Part shown: positions 54,041-62,708 of the stretch, piece by piece
How the letters are laid out: each line of letters begins with the position of its first letter
How positions within the stretch are numbered: position 1 is the first letter of the stretch
Assembly (NCBI GenBank): GCA_024123955.1
Contig: CP099652.1
Span: 6,696,001-6,760,000, forward strand
DNA: 64,000 nt
Origin: Oxalobacteraceae bacterium OTU3CINTB1
GTDB lineage: Bacteria; Pseudomonadota; Gammaproteobacteria; Burkholderiales; Burkholderiaceae_D
Reading direction: 5' to 3'
Program-made: the position numbers and the translations under genes
The notes under the pieces: generated by a model
Databases searched by the model: none
Told to the model about the DNA's origin: nothing
Seen by the model: the letters and a program-made list of their open reading frames with translations, nothing else

Positions 54041-54139
54041 ATGCTGACCATCATCGAAAACCTGCCTGCCGCCATCGCCGTATCCGGTATCGTTCTGCGC
54101 CTGTACCTGGGCTCGAAGCCAACCAAAGACGTAGAATAA
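54041..54139 (+). CDS. Very small protein of unknown function (32 residues)
   Basis: ATG at 54041 is preceded by CTGGAGAACC. It encodes 32 residues: a hydrophobic, probably membrane-associated helix (LPAAIAVSGIVLRLYLGS) and a charged tail ending KDVE. An intrinsic terminator begins 21 bp after the stop. It follows the 78-residue gene in the same transcript. It is too short to be found by usual annotation; the combination of ribosome binding site, position and terminator supports it. Confidence 0.6.
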   Translation: MLTIIENLPAAIAVSGIVLRLYLGSKPTKDVE

Positions 54140-54160
54140 GCCGTGCGCGCCACAGCAAAA

Positions 54161-54194
54161 AGCCCCGGCCGCTAACGCGGTGCCGGGGCTTTTT
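54161..54194 (+). terminator. Terminator of the small-protein operon
   Basis: Perfect stem AGCCCCGGC/GCCGGGGCT with a 12-nt loop and TTTT. Confidence 0.93.
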
Positions 54195-54216
54195 AGTTTG
54201 TAGCGGTTTAAATAAG

Positions 54217-55695
54217 TTACTTCAGCAGATTCAATTTGGAGTTGCGCATCCCGTACAGGAAATACGTCACGACCGCGGCCGACATCCAGATGATAAAGAT
54301 CGTGTAAGTCGTCAACGACAGGCCGAACATCAGATACAGGCAGGCGCTGATACTCAGGCCCGGCACCACATACGGACCGAACGGCACACGGAAGCCCTTC
54401 ACGCCCTTACCGTTTTCCTTCTTGCGCATCACCGGCACCGCCAGCGACACCACGATAAACGCCGTCAGCGTGCCCATGCTGACCATGTCCCACAGGAAGG
54501 TCGCATCCACGAAACCGGCCACCAGACCTACGACGATGCAGACGATCAACGTGTTCTGCACCGGCGACGCCGTCTTCGCGCTCACCTTCTGGAACGACTT
54601 CGAGATCAGCCCGTCCTTGGAGATCGCGTACAGAATCCGCGTCTGGCCGTAAATCGTCACCAGGGTCACGCTAAACACGGAGATCACCGCGCCCGCCGCC
54701 AGCACCAGCGCCGGCCAGGTCTTGCCGGTGACGTTTTGCAGGATCACAGCCAGCCCGGCTTCCTGGCCGGCGAATTTCGACGCCGGCTGCGCCCCCATCG
54801 CCGCCACCGCCACCAGCATATAAAACACCGTCACGATCGCCAGCGCCGACAGGATGCCGATCGGTACGTTGCGTTTGGGATTGCGTACCTCTTCGCCGGC
54901 CGTGGCGACCGTGTCGAGGCCGATGAACGAGAAGAACACCGTCGCCGCCGCCGCCGTCACCCCGGCCATGCCGGTATAGTGCACGCCGTTGTCGGGACTG
55001 AAGAACGGATGGAAGTTATTGATGTCAAACCCGGAAAACGCGATCACGATGAAGAAGATCAGGATCGCCAGCTTGATCAGCACCATGATGGCGTTGGTGG
55101 TGGCCGATTCCTTGGTGCCGCGTATCAGCAGCAGGCCGCACAAGATCACCAACAGGATAGGCGGCAGGTTGATATGCCCCGCGCGCCACTCGATACCGTG
55201 CGCGGTGGAGACGATCATGGGCGAGCGCAGCATGTCCGGGATGTGCCAGCCGAAGGCGTTGGTGAGGAAATTGTTCAGGTAGTCGGACCAGCCGATGGCG
55301 GTCGCGCTCGCCGCCAGCCCGTATTCGAGCAACAGGCAGGCGGCCATGATGAAGGCGGCGAATTCGCCGACGGTCGCATACGCGAACGAGTACGACGAGC
55401 CCGAGGCCGGAATCCGGAACGACAGTTCGGCATAGCACAGCGCCGTCAGGCCGGCGGTGATGGCGGCGATCAGGAAGGACAGGACGACGGAGGGGCCTGC
55501 CTTGGGCACGGCTTCCATCATTGTGAAGAAAATACCGGTGCCGATGGTGGCGCCGACACCGATCATCGTCAGCGGGAACAGGCCGATCGAACGGTGCAGG
55601 CCATTGCTGGTTGGGGCGTGCTCAGCTGGTAAGTGTGCAACTGTAGTATCGACCGGCTTGGTACGGGTCAGTTTCTGGACCAGCGATTGGTTCAC
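54217..55695 (-). CDS. APC-family amino acid permease (YfnA/CAT-like)
   Basis: Inner-membrane amino acid transporter of 492 residues with about 12 helices. It opens after a cytoplasmic leader with GLFPLTMIGVGATIGTGIFFTMME, the glycine-rich helix-1 motif of APC transporters, then SFLIAAITAGLTALCYAELSFRIPASGSSYSFAYATVGEF. FSFIGLDTVATAGEEVRNPKRNVPIGI is the helix-6 region. It resembles cationic amino acid transporters (CAT). Its own promoter lies in the divergent region containing the palindrome at 55785. The substrate is not certain. Confidence 0.9.
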   Translation of the reverse strand: MNQSLVQKLTRTKPVDTTVAHLPAEHAPTSNGLHRSIGLFPLTMIGVGATIGTGIFFTMMEAVPKAGPSVVLSFLIAAITAGLTALCYAELSFRIPASGSSYSFAYATVGEFAAFIMAACLLLEYGLAASATAIGWSDYLNNFLTNAFGWHIPDMLRSPMIVSTAHGIEWRAGHINLPPILLVILCGLLLIRGTKESATTNAIMVLIKLAILIFFIVIAFSGFDINNFHPFFSPDNGVHYTGMAGVTAAAATVFFSFIGLDTVATAGEEVRNPKRNVPIGILSALAIVTVFYMLVAVAAMGAQPASKFAGQEAGLAVILQNVTGKTWPALVLAAGAVISVFSVTLVTIYGQTRILYAISKDGLISKSFQKVSAKTASPVQNTLIVCIVVGLVAGFVDATFLWDMVSMGTLTAFIVVSLAVPVMRKKENGKGVKGFRVPFGPYVVPGLSISACLYLMFGLSLTTYTIFIIWMSAAVVTYFLYGMRNSKLNLLK

Positions 55696-55784
55696 AGGCT
55701 ATCCTTGTGGGAGATGTGTGGGCGAAAATGGGGGCAAAAAAACTAAGCGATTATAGGGCTTTCCAGCCTCATCGCCACAAAGTA

Positions 55785-55799
55785 ATTTGTGCCACAAAT
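55785..55799. promoter_or_regulatory. 15-bp perfect palindrome in the permease upstream region
   Basis: ATTTGTG-C-CACAAAT lies 90 bp upstream of the permease and about 130 bp before the 38-residue gene, in AT-rich sequence. It could be an operator for either. No adjacent regulator gene. Confidence 0.45.
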
Positions 55800-55930
55800 A
55801 CAACTTTATTCGCACTCGCCACCAAGGCTTGGTTACAGTTGCTTACTTTTGATACAGGCCGACGTATAGATTGGGAACAAGACGCACGCTAATCTTAGTC
55901 AACATTACAGTCTGACAAGAAGGAGCATTC

Positions 55931-56047
55931 ATGCCGGTTCAAAAAATCCCTACAGTCTCGCGCCGTTTTCATCCGATGGTCGGCGCGGCGGTCGCCGTGC
56001 TCGGCGTCGCCGCGACGATCCTTGCGGTGCTCATCGCCCGTAATTAA
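55931..56047 (+). CDS. Small single-span membrane protein (38 residues)
   Basis: ATG at 55931 follows AGAAGGAG at ideal spacing. The product has a basic N-terminus (KIPTVSRRFHP) and one transmembrane helix (MVGAAVAVLGVAATILAVLIA) ending RN. It is divergent from the permease; a REP pair begins 18 bp after the stop. It is too short for usual gene finders. The strong ribosome binding site and clean hydrophobic segment suggest a genuine membrane peptide; its function is unknown. Confidence 0.62.
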   Translation: MPVQKIPTVSRRFHPMVGAAVAVLGVAATILAVLIARN

Positions 56048-56065
56048 AGCCTGAACCGAATATAC

Positions 56066-56161
56066 ACGTAGGGCGGATTAGGCGGAACGCCGTAATCCGC
56101 CATGGTTGAGCCGTCGGCGACGCCACCATGGCGGATTACGCTTCGCTAATCCGCCCTACGT
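56066..56161. repeat. BIME-like inverted REP pair, copy 3
   Basis: Outer ACGTAGGGCGG/CCGCCCTACGT arms, unit B left and unit A right. The centre CCATGGTTG pairs with CCACCATGG with one offset. It lies in the convergent gap between the 38-residue gene and the EF-hand gene. Confidence 0.9.
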
Positions 56162-56191
56162 CTTATGTAGGTGTATTTGAGGCCCTGGCCG

Positions 56192-56713
56192 TCAGGCGAT
56201 TTCGTTGATATTGCCGCCGATTTTGCCGGGGTCCGAAGCGCCCTCTGACGGATGCGAGATGCTGTAGACCAGCTGCTCCTGCTGCGACACCGTGCCGTCT
56301 TCATTGGTGTCGGCCGCCTCGTAGGTCTTGGTCGCGCTGCTTGCGGCGCCGGCCCCACCTGCTCCGCCACCGCCACCCGCGCCTTGCGGCTTGCCGCCTC
56401 CCTGCGCGGCGGGCGCGCCGCCTTCGGTGGGCTTGGGCGGCGCAAAGTCGCCGCTTTTGATCGCCGTCTCCAGATCCGATTTCGTGATCGAACCGGTCTT
56501 CTGCTGATCGATCGCGTCGAACTGCTTGGCCGCGTCGTCGGCCGAAACGCCTTTCGACGCCAAGCCGGAAACGAATTCCTCCTTCTTTACCTTGCCATCC
56601 TTGTCGGCGTCCATCTCGCCGAACACCTTGTTGGCGATACGTGCCGCGCCCTTGGCAGGGTCGAATGCCGGCGCGCTGGCGCTTCCCGAAATACCGCTGA
56701 TTGCTGTCGTCAT
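56192..56713 (-). CDS. EF-hand domain protein with Gly/Ala-rich linker
   Basis: A 173-residue protein with three EF-hand-like loops: DADKDGKVKKEE (35-46), DQQKTGSITKSD (69-80) and DTNEDGTVSQQE (135-146). A Gly/Ala/Pro-rich linker of about 40 residues (91-128) separates the second from the third. Loop 2 lacks acidic residues at two coordination positions and may bind weakly. No signal peptide. The architecture recalls the EF-hand proteins of Xanthomonas and other plant-associated bacteria. The role is unknown; calcium binding is predicted. Confidence 0.8.
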   Translation of the reverse strand: MTTAISGISGSASAPAFDPAKGAARIANKVFGEMDADKDGKVKKEEFVSGLASKGVSADDAAKQFDAIDQQKTGSITKSDLETAIKSGDFAPPKPTEGGAPAAQGGGKPQGAGGGGGAGGAGAASSATKTYEAADTNEDGTVSQQEQLVYSISHPSEGASDPGKIGGNINEIA

Positions 56714-56823
56714 AGTGCTTACTCCATAGTTAAGGACAATGCTGTACCTGTTAACGTACTTAATCGTCCAACTATGAGTGCGCGGAATGTAAAGGGAGGT
56801 AAAGCGGTGTTAAGACGGAAGGG

Positions 56824-57825
56824 TCAGTCGATCCGCACCACCATCAGACCGGCGCGCAGGCCGACCCGCACGTCCGGATTGGGGAACACGACTAGCTCCT
56901 CCGGATGCTGGACGGTGTAGACGGTGTCGCCGTCGCGGGCGATCTCCTCGCCCTGCTTCAGCGCCGTAAAGTTATGCGTGTCCTTCCCGAACGCCATCTG
57001 GAACTTGTCGCTCAACTTGATGATCTGGCGCGCCGTGTTGAATACGTGCGGCGCCTGCTTCGCTTCGCGCTTGGGCGCGCCGCGCAGCAGATCGTCCAGC
57101 GCCAGCGAGGCGTCGGCGAATTGCGCCAGGTCGTTCTGGCCCAGGGCGCCGATGCGCCCCAGCTCCACGGTGGTGCCGGCGGCGCCATGATGCTCCGCCG
57201 AGTAGTAACTGTACGTGCCGACCGAAGCCGGATTCATGATCACCGCGCCGATGCCGGCAAGCCCCAGCCACTCGATCAGCGCGCGCCGCGTATGCTCGGC
57301 GATGATCTCCGGGACGATGGCGAAGGTCGGATACACCGACGGCCGGATGGCCGTGTGCAGATCCAGATGCCAGCGCACCGGTCCCGCGTCGCTGAAGAAG
57401 GCCGTGGTGGCGGCGATCATCACGTCGGCGCGCGCGGCTTCGGCGGTGCCGGCCAGGGTGCCGCGTTCGGCGCGGAACATGCGGTTCAAGTCCGCATCGA
57501 TGAAGCGCTTGCCGGCGCGGATGGCGCCGATGTTACCGACGCAGAGCATCAGATTGACGGCCAGCGCCTGCGGTTGCCGCGACAAGGCGTCGAGCAGGTA
57601 GGCCACCATCTCGATCGGCCCCGTCTCGTCGCCATGCACGCCAACGGAGATCAGCATCGCGGGACGGTCGCCCCCCCCCTTGATGGTCAGGATGCCGTCG
57701 GCCGGCTGCGTAACAGCGAAACCGGCCGCCGAAAAGCGCTGTGCGACGGCGCTGAAATCCGCTTCGGCGAGCGCACGCACCGCCTCCGGTAACGCTGTCG
57801 GCAAGGTGTCGATACGCTCGCTCAT
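56824..57825 (-). CDS. astE: Succinylglutamate desuccinylase
   Basis: AstE is the last step of the arginine succinyltransferase pathway: it hydrolyses N-succinylglutamate to glutamate and succinate with zinc. The 333-residue frame has zinc ligands His/Glu in SVGVHGDETGPIEM and His in WHLDLHTAIRPSVYPTF, and the catalytic Glu in TTVELGRIGALGQNDL. ATG at 57825 is 4 bp after the gdhB stop. It closes the cluster astB-gdhB-astE. Confidence 0.93.
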   Translation of the reverse strand: MSERIDTLPTALPEAVRALAEADFSAVAQRFSAAGFAVTQPADGILTIKGGGDRPAMLISVGVHGDETGPIEMVAYLLDALSRQPQALAVNLMLCVGNIGAIRAGKRFIDADLNRMFRAERGTLAGTAEAARADVMIAATTAFFSDAGPVRWHLDLHTAIRPSVYPTFAIVPEIIAEHTRRALIEWLGLAGIGAVIMNPASVGTYSYYSAEHHGAAGTTVELGRIGALGQNDLAQFADASLALDDLLRGAPKREAKQAPHVFNTARQIIKLSDKFQMAFGKDTHNFTALKQGEEIARDGDTVYTVQHPEELVVFPNPDVRVGLRAGLMVVRID

Positions 57826-57829
57826 GCGC

Positions 57830-60800
57830 TTACACCGCCAAGGTGGTGTTGCCGGAGTTGGTCGCCTCGGACAGCGCCCACACATCCAGCATCGCCTGTT
57901 CCAGATCGGTCGCCACCGCATAGCCGGTCAGGCCCAGCGTGTTGGCGACCAGTTCGACCGCCTCCACGCCTGAATGGCTGCCGGTGGCGTGCAGCAGCAC
58001 CTGCGACAGCAGGCGTTGCTGCGTGCGGCGCAACGCGTTCTGCGCGTAGCTGCGCAGCTGTTCCTGCGAACGGCTGGAGGCCGGCAGCTTCAGGCCGCGT
58101 TCCAAGGTGTCGATGCCGACTTGCGCGCGCAGCGCCAGGCCGACTTGCAGGAAAGCCGGCAAATCCATGCCCAGCGGACGGGTGACCGACAGCGCCGCGA
58201 ACACAAACGCCGCCACCGATTCGATCGCGTCGACAGCCTTCCAGGCGGCGACGAATTCCGGACGCAGGCCGGCGGTCAGTTCGGCGTCGGACTGGCCGTC
58301 GTCGGAACTCAGGTGGGCCAAGGTCTCGGGCTTGGCGAACAGGCGGGTCAACTCGGCCACGCCGTCCTTCAACTGGTCGGCGGGCACGGTCAGCGCGCCT
58401 TCGATAACGGCTTTTTGCAGCACGCGGGTGCGGCCATCGACCTTGATCGAGACGGCGCGCGGCACTTTCAATGCGTCGGCGTCCAGGGTCGAGAAGATCG
58501 GCGCCAGGTTCAGCGCCGACCATGCCTGGCCCCATGCCAGGATCACGTCCGCTTCATCGACGCCATGTTCGCCGGCCAGTTGGCGCAGCATCAGCGGGCC
58601 GCAACGGTTGACCGATTCATTGGCCAGCACGGTCGCCAGGATGGCGTTGGCCAGCGGGTGCGCCAGCGCCGGACGGGTCGCCACCAGCAGGTCCGGGAAG
58701 TACGGTTTGAGCACCGACTCGGCCCAGCTGTTTTCCGTCAGCGGCAGCGCCGACAGAATGCGTTTGTAGCGGTTCTTGACGTTGGCGATGACGACCGCCA
58801 GTTCCGGCGTCGTCAAGCCACGGCCATCGGATTTGCGGCGCGCCAGTTCGGCCACCGTCGGCAGCTGCTCCAGATCGCGCGACAGCGCGCCCTCTTCTTC
58901 CAGGAAGGCGATCAGCGATGCGTAACCGTCTTGCACGGCGGCGTCGGTCTGCGCCTGCGCTTCACGCACCAGCAACTGGGTTTGCAGCGTGTTGTCGCGC
59001 AGGACCAGGCGCTCGATGTCGGCGGTCATCTCGTTCAGGGTGCGGTTGCGGTCAGCCTCGGTCAGCAGGCCGGCGTTCATTTCGACGTCCAGCCACATCT
59101 TGGCGTTCACTTCATGGTCGGAGCAATCCACGCCGGCCGAGTTGTCGATCGCATCGGTGAAGATGCGGCCGCCGGCCAGCGCGAATTCGATACGGCCCGC
59201 TTGCGTGGCCCCCAGGTTGCCGCCCTCGGCGACGACCTTGCAGCGCAGCTGGTTACCGTCGACGCGGATGTTGTCGTTGGCGCGGTCCTTGACCTGCGCG
59301 TGGGACTCGGTCGACGCCTTGATGTAGGTGCCGATACCGCCGTTGTAGAACAGATCGACCGGAGCCTTCAGGATGCGGTGCATCAGTTCTTCCGGCGGCA
59401 GCGAGGTTTCCTCGATGTCCAGCGCGGCGCGGATCTGCGGCGACAGTTCGATCGTGCGCGAGGTGCGTGGATAGACGCCGCCGCCGGCCGAGATCAATTC
59501 CTTGTTGTAATCGTCCCACGAGGAGCGCGGCAGCGCGAACATGCGCTCACGTTCGACGAAGGATTTTTCCATGTCCGGCGTCGGGTCGAGGAAGATATGG
59601 CGGTGGTCGAACGCGGCGATGATCTGCAGTTTGCGCGACAGCAGCGCGCCGTTGCCGAACACGTCGCCCGACATGTCGCCCACGCCGACCATCGTCACCG
59701 GGGTGGCGTGGATGTCGTGGTCCATTTCGTAGAAGTGGCGTTTGACGGCTTCGAACGCGCCCTTGGCAGTGATGCCCATCTTTTTGTGGTCGTAGCCGTT
59801 CGAGCCGCCCGACGCGAAGGCGTCGCCCAGCCAGAAGCCGCGTTGCACAGCGATGCCGTTGGCGATGTCGGAGAAGGTCGCCGTGCCTTTATCCGCAGCC
59901 ACCACCAGGTAAGGATCGTCGCTGTCGTAGCAGACGGTATCCGCTGGCGGGACGATTTTACCCAGCACACGGTTGTCGGTCATTTCCAGCAGGCTGGCGA
60001 TGAACAGGCGGTAGACTGCTTCGCCTTCGGCCGCGATGGTTTCGCGCACGGCGTCCTTCGGCATCTGCTTGCATACGAAGCCGCCCTTGGCGCCGGCCGG
60101 CACGATGACGGCGTTCTTCACCATCTGCGCCTTCACCAGGCCCAGGACTTCGGTGCGGTAATCTTCCATGCGGTCCGACCAGCGCAAGCCGCCACGGGCG
60201 ACCGGGCCGCCGCGCAGGTGCACGCCTTCGAAGCGGCGCGAGAACACGAAGATCTCGCGGAACGGGCGTGGTTCCGGCACCAGCGACAGGTTGCTGGTGT
60301 CGAACTTGAAGATGATCTTGTCGCCCTTCTGATTGTTCTGGAAGTAGTTGGTGCGCAGCGTCGCGGTCATCAGATCGGTCAGGGCGCCCAGCACTTCTTC
60401 GCTGTCGGCGTGGTTGATCGACGGCAGGCGGCCTTTGATGGCGGCCAGCGATTCCAGCGCGGCGTCGCGGGTGGCTTGATCGAGCGCTGGATTGAAGCGC
60501 TGCAGGAAGGCGTCCACCAGCTGCTTGACGATGGCCGGCTGCTTGCGCAGCGTCTCGGCGATGTAGCGCACCGAGAACTGGGTGCCGGTCTGGCGCCAGT
60601 AGCTCATGTAGGCGCGCACCAGTTGCACCTGGCGCAGGCTCAAACCGCCTTCGATGACCAGGCCATTCAGGCGGCCGTCTTCGGCTTCGTTGTTGAACAG
60701 GGACGCGAACAGCTCCTGCGCTACCGGAATCACTTCCGGCTTGGCCAGGCTGGCGGCGCTGGCTTCATCAACCGACAGGCTGGTGACGAAGTGGCGCTTG

Positions 60801-62542
60801 CCGTCCATGCGGATCGAGTGCGCCTGTTCGCGGTCGATGGCCACGCCGGCGTTGTGCAGCGCCGGCAGGATGGTCGACAGCGACGGCACGCGGTCCACCG
60901 AGTACAGCCGGATGGTGGTGGCGTCGGCCGCCGCGTCCACGCGCACGTCGACGCGCGACGGATCGGTGTTTTGCAAAATGGTTTGCAGGTCGTAGAAGGC
61001 GGCGACCGGCGGGGTCGAACCGACATAGTCGGTCGGCAGGGTCGCGCACATCTTGCGCAGGTGAGCGCGCATCGGCACGTTCGAGACGGCGTCCGCCAGC
61101 TTCGAGAAGCTGTCATGCCAGCCGTCCAGCACCGCCGTCAGCGGCTGCTGGATGTCGGTCTCCAGATCCAGCGGATAGCGCGCGCCGTGGGCGATCAGGT
61201 ACACGCGGGCCAGCGGGCCGTCGGCCACCAAGGTCTGCGAGCTGACGTGATGGGCACCGGAGCTGGCTTGCAGCGCCTTGGCCAAGGCGGAAGCGACGCT
61301 TGCGCTGTAACGCTCGCGCGGCAGGTACACCAGCACGTTCAGGTGGCGCGCATAGACGTCGCGGCGCGCGAACACTTTGGTGCGCGGTTGCTTGTACAGC
61401 GAGACGACGGCGCCGCAGACTTCTGCCAGCCATTCCGGCTCCGCTTCCAGCGCTTCGGTGCGCGGCAGCGATTCGAGTATCTCGATGAATTTCTCGGCGC
61501 GGAAGCCTTCCTGGCGCACGCCGGCGATGCTCAACACCTTGGCAATGCGGCCGCGCGCGAACGGCAGGCGGTTCAGCGGCGTGGCGGTGGCCGCGCGGGT
61601 GAACAGGCCGACAAAGCAGTATTCGCCGAGGATAGCGCCTTGCGGATCGGTGTGGCGGATGCCAATGAAATCCAGCGCCTGGTCGCGGTGCAAAGTGCCT
61701 TCGACGTCGGCCTTGACGATCGACAGCGTGTGCGCGCGCTTCGACAGCGTGTCGAAGTCGCCCGGGATGTTCGCAAGGCAGGTGCCATAGACCGGATGCG
61801 TGGTGTCCTGCAGCACGCCGATGCGGCTCGGGATGTCGCGTTCCAGCTCGCGCACGCCCGGCTTGACTTGATAGTAGGCGTAGCCGAACGGCTCGAAGCC
61901 TTCGGTGCGCGCCCATTCCAGGAAGGCGGCGACTTCCTGGCCCTCTTCGCCATTGGCGGATGCTTCCTTGGCGATGCGGCTGAAGTGTTCCTGCATCGCG
62001 GCCTTGTCGCGGCGGACCACGGCGGCGTCGCGCGAGACCATCTCGACGCGGTCGACCAGCACGCCCAGTTCCGCTTCCGACAGGTCGTCGGCCAGCAGGC
62101 ACAGCACGTAGGATTCGAGTTTATCGCCACTCTGGCCGACGGCGGTGACCACGCCTTCCGCGTTGCGGGCGACCGGCAGCACCGAGTTCAATACGCCGTT
62201 GGCGACGATGCGCAGCTTGCGCATGGCCATGACGATCGAGTCGACCAGGTACGGCATGTCGTCGTTGAGGATCAACAGCGCGGTGGCCATGCCGCCACGT
62301 CCATCGTCATAGCGCAGCTTGGCGATTTGCGCGCCGTTGCCGGTGCGCTTGGAGGCTTGCGTGAAACCGTCCCACAAAACCGGCGCCAGACTACCGGGCA
62401 CGGTGCCGGTCAGGTCTTCGTCGTCCAGTGATCCGAGCCAGGCGCTGATCAACGCCGGAACCTGGCTTGTTTCGCTGGCAGGCTTGCTGGCGTTGATCAA
62501 ATCCAGCGTCTGGGCGCGCAGGTCTTGTGGCATTTGTTTCAT
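57830..62542 (-). CDS. gdhB: NAD-specific glutamate dehydrogenase, large 180-kDa class
   Basis: Catabolic glutamate dehydrogenase giving 2-oxoglutarate, ammonium and NADH. The 1570-residue frame has the long N-terminal ACT-like regulatory half (to about residue 700) and the catalytic domain with GPVARGGLRWSDRMEDYRTEVLGLVKAQMVKNAVIVPAGAKGGFV (active-site lysines) and GGSNGYDHKKMGITAKGAFEAVKRHF. GGAGAAGC precedes the ATG at 62542. It lies between astB and astE, so it is likely expressed with arginine breakdown, as its pseudomonad relatives are under arginine control. Confidence 0.95.
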   Translation of the reverse strand: MKQMPQDLRAQTLDLINASKPASETSQVPALISAWLGSLDDEDLTGTVPGSLAPVLWDGFTQASKRTGNGAQIAKLRYDDGRGGMATALLILNDDMPYLVDSIVMAMRKLRIVANGVLNSVLPVARNAEGVVTAVGQSGDKLESYVLCLLADDLSEAELGVLVDRVEMVSRDAAVVRRDKAAMQEHFSRIAKEASANGEEGQEVAAFLEWARTEGFEPFGYAYYQVKPGVRELERDIPSRIGVLQDTTHPVYGTCLANIPGDFDTLSKRAHTLSIVKADVEGTLHRDQALDFIGIRHTDPQGAILGEYCFVGLFTRAATATPLNRLPFARGRIAKVLSIAGVRQEGFRAEKFIEILESLPRTEALEAEPEWLAEVCGAVVSLYKQPRTKVFARRDVYARHLNVLVYLPRERYSASVASALAKALQASSGAHHVSSQTLVADGPLARVYLIAHGARYPLDLETDIQQPLTAVLDGWHDSFSKLADAVSNVPMRAHLRKMCATLPTDYVGSTPPVAAFYDLQTILQNTDPSRVDVRVDAAADATTIRLYSVDRVPSLSTILPALHNAGVAIDREQAHSIRMDGKRHFVTSLSVDEASAASLAKPEVIPVAQELFASLFNNEAEDGRLNGLVIEGGLSLRQVQLVRAYMSYWRQTGTQFSVRYIAETLRKQPAIVKQLVDAFLQRFNPALDQATRDAALESLAAIKGRLPSINHADSEEVLGALTDLMTATLRTNYFQNNQKGDKIIFKFDTSNLSLVPEPRPFREIFVFSRRFEGVHLRGGPVARGGLRWSDRMEDYRTEVLGLVKAQMVKNAVIVPAGAKGGFVCKQMPKDAVRETIAAEGEAVYRLFIASLLEMTDNRVLGKIVPPADTVCYDSDDPYLVVAADKGTATFSDIANGIAVQRGFWLGDAFASGGSNGYDHKKMGITAKGAFEAVKRHFYEMDHDIHATPVTMVGVGDMSGDVFGNGALLSRKLQIIAAFDHRHIFLDPTPDMEKSFVERERMFALPRSSWDDYNKELISAGGGVYPRTSRTIELSPQIRAALDIEETSLPPEELMHRILKAPVDLFYNGGIGTYIKASTESHAQVKDRANDNIRVDGNQLRCKVVAEGGNLGATQAGRIEFALAGGRIFTDAIDNSAGVDCSDHEVNAKMWLDVEMNAGLLTEADRNRTLNEMTADIERLVLRDNTLQTQLLVREAQAQTDAAVQDGYASLIAFLEEEGALSRDLEQLPTVAELARRKSDGRGLTTPELAVVIANVKNRYKRILSALPLTENSWAESVLKPYFPDLLVATRPALAHPLANAILATVLANESVNRCGPLMLRQLAGEHGVDEADVILAWGQAWSALNLAPIFSTLDADALKVPRAVSIKVDGRTRVLQKAVIEGALTVPADQLKDGVAELTRLFAKPETLAHLSSDDGQSDAELTAGLRPEFVAAWKAVDAIESVAAFVFAALSVTRPLGMDLPAFLQVGLALRAQVGIDTLERGLKLPASSRSQEQLRSYAQNALRRTQQRLLSQVLLHATGSHSGVEAVELVANTLGLTGYAVATDLEQAMLDVWALSEATNSGNTTLAV

Positions 62543-62708
62543 CTTTGCTTCTCCAATACGTTATGAGTATTTTATGTTGCAGGACGCCGCGCCGGCTTGT
62601 GGCTACGCGGCGAAGGGTCGGGAATCCGGACACTATTAAACCAGATGGGGACGAAATAGTGCATTACAAATCGAATCAATGGAGCACGATTATTCGAGCA
62701 TCTCAATT
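62543..62708 (-). promoter_or_regulatory. astB-gdhB intergenic region
   Basis: A 166-bp AT-rich gap read on the minus strand, carrying the gdhB ribosome binding site. TAAAAT-like and TATTTC stretches could provide an internal promoter, but none has a convincing -35 and no terminator is evident. It may simply be part of the ast transcript. Confidence 0.35.

Noticed and set aside
57974..62431. A 1485-codon open frame on the plus strand opposite gdhB
   Set aside because: It exactly mirrors the codon pattern of a high-GC gene on the other strand, has a repetitive Arg/Gln/His/Val composition and no ribosome binding site; gdhB is unmistakable.
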